Source of the DNA: Thermodesulfobacteriota bacterium
GTDB lineage: Bacteria; Desulfobacterota; SM23-61
Reading direction: 5' to 3'
Length of the DNA: 7,036 nt
Assembly: GCA_030018715.1 (NCBI GenBank)
Contig: JASEHN010000154.1
Location: 1 to 7,036 of the forward strand
Shown: positions 5,681 to 7,036 of the stretch, piece after piece
Numbering within the stretch: the stretch's first letter is position 1
Layout of the letters: each line of letters starts with the position of its first letter
The notes under the pieces: model-generated
Database searches by the model: none
The model's input: the letters and a program-made list of their open reading frames with translations, nothing else
What the model was told of the DNA's origin: nothing
Made by a program: the position numbers and the translations under genes

Positions 5681-6992
5681 CCTTGAACGGGGTGTGCGGC
5701 AGCTCTTGGCCCATAAAGTTTCGGGAACCCAGGTCGGTATCTGGCTCCTGGTTCCTGAGCATCTGCGGCTGGGAACATGGGATTTGCTCAAGGCCTGGAG
5801 CGGAATGCCGGATGAACGGGTCGAACCCCGGTTGGCAATGCAGTTAATCCATGAAAGCGCCTTATGCGTCAATGGCATTCGGATGAAGCGCAGCTTGAGC
5901 CAAAAAGGGTTTGAATTGGCCAACGGGTTACCCTTTATTGCTACCGATCCAGCTATCCACCATTTATTAGATAGCCACTGCGTGGCGGAGGCTGAGCGGT
6001 TGCAGGTTGCCCTTGGCAAGGTGCGACAAACCTTTGGCCACTTTAAGGAAAAAACCATCATCCTTGATCCTCATCGGATGAAATCGTGCTCGAAGAGACA
6101 GATGGTCCGGCGTCAAAAGGATAAAGAGTCAAGCCCAGCCAAAATGGCACAAACCTTCTTCGGTTTGGATGCAGACACCCAACAGCCTCTTTGTTTTACT
6201 ACCGCCTCTTCTGCCCGGACCGTCACCCAAGCCACCCCCGAACTTCTCACGTTGGCCGCATCGATCCTCAAACTCAATGGGGATAGGCCCCTTGCGCTGG
6301 CGGACAACGAACATTACAGCCGAGAGCTTTTTCAATGGGTTTCTTCCCAGTCTCCCTTTGATCTGTTAGTCCCGATGCCCTACAATGCGTCTGTGCTTCG
6401 ATCGATTCATGCCCTGTCCAGTGAAGCCTTTCACCGACATTGGGCAGGGTATGCTACCGCCAAACAACCTTACTCGATGGTCAGGAGTCAGGATGGCCCC
6501 TATTACCAATTTATTCAACGTAACGGCGAACGCCCCCAAGACTACGATTTTAAGGCCTTTCTCTGTACTCGTGATCGAGATGAAGTGGAGGACCTTTCGG
6601 TCCATTACCCTGAACGATGGCACATTGAGGAGTTTTTTAAAAACGACGAGGCTCTGGGGTGGCATCGCGCAGGAACCATGAATTTGAACATCCGCTATGG
6701 GCAGATGACGATGGCCCTGATCGCTCAGGCAGCCTGTTTCATGATGCGACAACGGCTCGGATCTCCCGTGGATCAATGGGATGCCCCCCATCTAGCCAAA
6801 GATTTTTTCAGAGGATTAGAGGGCGACATCCGTGTGCAACATGATACCATCGTGATAACCTATTATAATGTGCCTAATCCTGATCTGATGAGAATGCACT
6901 ATGAAAATATGCCCGAGAAACTCTGTTCGGAGGGGATCAAACCAACGATCCCCTGGCTCTATGATTATAAACTCGATTTCAGGTTCAAGTAG
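5523..6992 (+). CDS. DDE transposase catalytic ORF (orfB), IS4-like
   Basis: A 489-residue open frame overlapping orfA by 158 bases. Its ATG at 5523 has no Shine-Dalgarno, and its first 22 residues are out-of-frame reading of the HTH region, so it is probably made as a fusion; joined at 5588 the protein would have about 603 residues. Likely catalytic residues are D182 (ILDPHR), D261 (ALADNEH) and E369 (YPERWHIEEFF). Y362, R365 and E369 fit the Y-x2-R-x3-E part of the IS4 YREK signature; the expected K at 376 is Glu, though K373 is near. The downstream stretch LGWHRAGTMNLNIRYGQM is a strongly structured motif I associate with this transposase type. The C-terminus (about 385-489) has helical text and no further domain I recognise. 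No internal stop is seen, so the element may be active if the frames are joined. Confidence 0.85.
   Translation: MDTLLPSEVLKGLFRDMAFKKKLYLCRPGNAPIEIETHRTKEKVRLELSDPSDLERGVRQLLAHKVSGTQVGIWLLVPEHLRLGTWDLLKAWSGMPDERVEPRLAMQLIHESALCVNGIRMKRSLSQKGFELANGLPFIATDPAIHHLLDSHCVAEAERLQVALGKVRQTFGHFKEKTIILDPHRMKSCSKRQMVRRQKDKESSPAKMAQTFFGLDADTQQPLCFTTASSARTVTQATPELLTLAASILKLNGDRPLALADNEHYSRELFQWVSSQSPFDLLVPMPYNASVLRSIHALSSEAFHRHWAGYATAKQPYSMVRSQDGPYYQFIQRNGERPQDYDFKAFLCTRDRDEVEDLSVHYPERWHIEEFFKNDEALGWHRAGTMNLNIRYGQMTMALIAQAACFMMRQRLGSPVDQWDAPHLAKDFFRGLEGDIRVQHDTIVITYYNVPNPDLMRMHYENMPEKLCSEGIKPTIPWLYDYKLDFRFK
5580..5588 (+). other. A9 recoding site joining orfA and orfB
   Basis: Nine consecutive A's follow TTC. 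In the orfA frame the run reads CAA-AAA-AAA-ACT. In the orfB frame it reads TTC-AAA-AAA-AAA-CTC. Losing one A in the transcript, gaining two, or a +1 ribosomal shift moves reading from orfA into orfB and gives ...GYGLQKKLYLCRPG.... Homopolymer runs of this length are known sites of polymerase slippage, and several IS families use such sites. The alternative is a simple inactivating indel or a sequencing error in the homopolymer. Confidence 0.6.
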
Positions 6993-7011
6993 AAATCAAA
7001 AACTGGGCTTG

Positions 7012-7036
7012 AATGTAAAATAAATTGCACCATTAA
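7012..7036 (-). repeat. Candidate right terminal inverted repeat
   Basis: It lies 20 bases after the transposase stop and reaches the window end. Read inward it begins TTAATGGTGC and contains ATTTTACATT, shared exactly with L1. The outer limit cannot be set because the window ends here. Confidence 0.5.

Larger units (their letters stand above)
4870..7036 (+). mobile_element. Insertion sequence with IS4-like DDE transposase in two overlapping frames
   Basis: The element contains a promoter, an HTH ORF and a DDE transposase ORF. The right end (7012-7036) has two possible left partners in inverted orientation. Copy L1 at 4870-4894 matches at 18 of 25 positions, including ten in a row (ATTTTACATT) and TTAA at the outer tip. 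Copy L2 at 5012-5036 matches at 17 of 25. L1 is favoured because the REP-like element is cut off just outside it; if L2 is the true end the element begins near 5012. The window stops at the presumed right tip, so a target duplication cannot be checked. Length would be about 2.0-2.2 kb. The IS family is not recognised beyond the IS4-like YxxRxxxE signature. Confidence 0.75.

Noticed and set aside
4497..7036. A novel defence or CRISPR-like system
   Set aside because: No regularly spaced repeats, nuclease, reverse transcriptase or toxin-antitoxin pair is visible; the region is explained by an insertion sequence and dispersed repeats.

Overview
The window reads as a piece of a Gram-negative bacterial chromosome of moderate GC content. 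The product types suggest Desulfobacterota (deltaproteobacteria) or a related lineage, but this is inference from gene style and not a taxonomic assignment. The Gram-negative reading rests on a Tat-type lipoprotein related to the BepA/YfgC group of M48 proteases, a periplasmic M23 endopeptidase, and a dispersed REP-like palindrome of a kind common in proteobacterial genomes.

Left half (146-3147, plus strand): three genes lie head to tail and probably form one transcription unit. They encode a MoxR-type AAA+ ATPase, a CoxE-like VWA protein, and a secreted M23 (LytM-type) peptidoglycan endopeptidase. The ATPase and VWA genes are 9 bp apart, and the VWA stop codon overlaps a possible ATG of the M23 reading frame. 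A run of five imperfect heptamers (2211-2245) sits at that last junction. MoxR/VWA pairs are generally thought to act as chaperones for assembling or metallating a partner; the partner here is not visible.

Middle (3156-4496, minus strand): a Tat-signal lipoprotein with an M48 zinc protease domain and TPR-like C-terminus converges on the M23 gene, with only 8 bp between the stops. A TATAAT-containing promoter candidate lies upstream of it. Both peptidases are expected in the envelope.

Right half (about 4497-7036): an AT-rich 680-bp non-coding stretch carries a REP-like palindrome whose outer right arm is missing, and a cluster of inverted repeats. It is followed by an insertion sequence. The IS encodes an N-terminal double-HTH ORF (5180-5680) and a DDE transposase ORF (5523-6992) in another frame. 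They overlap across a run of nine A's where loss of one A would fuse them into one protein of about 603 residues. The IS has a good sigma70-type promoter and probable, imperfect terminal inverted repeats; the right one runs to the end of the window.

No tRNA, rRNA, CRISPR array or defence system was recognised. The most interesting points are the A9 recoding site in the transposase, the hint that the IS landed in the REP-like element, and the MoxR-VWA-M23 gene order with an atypical MIDAS motif.
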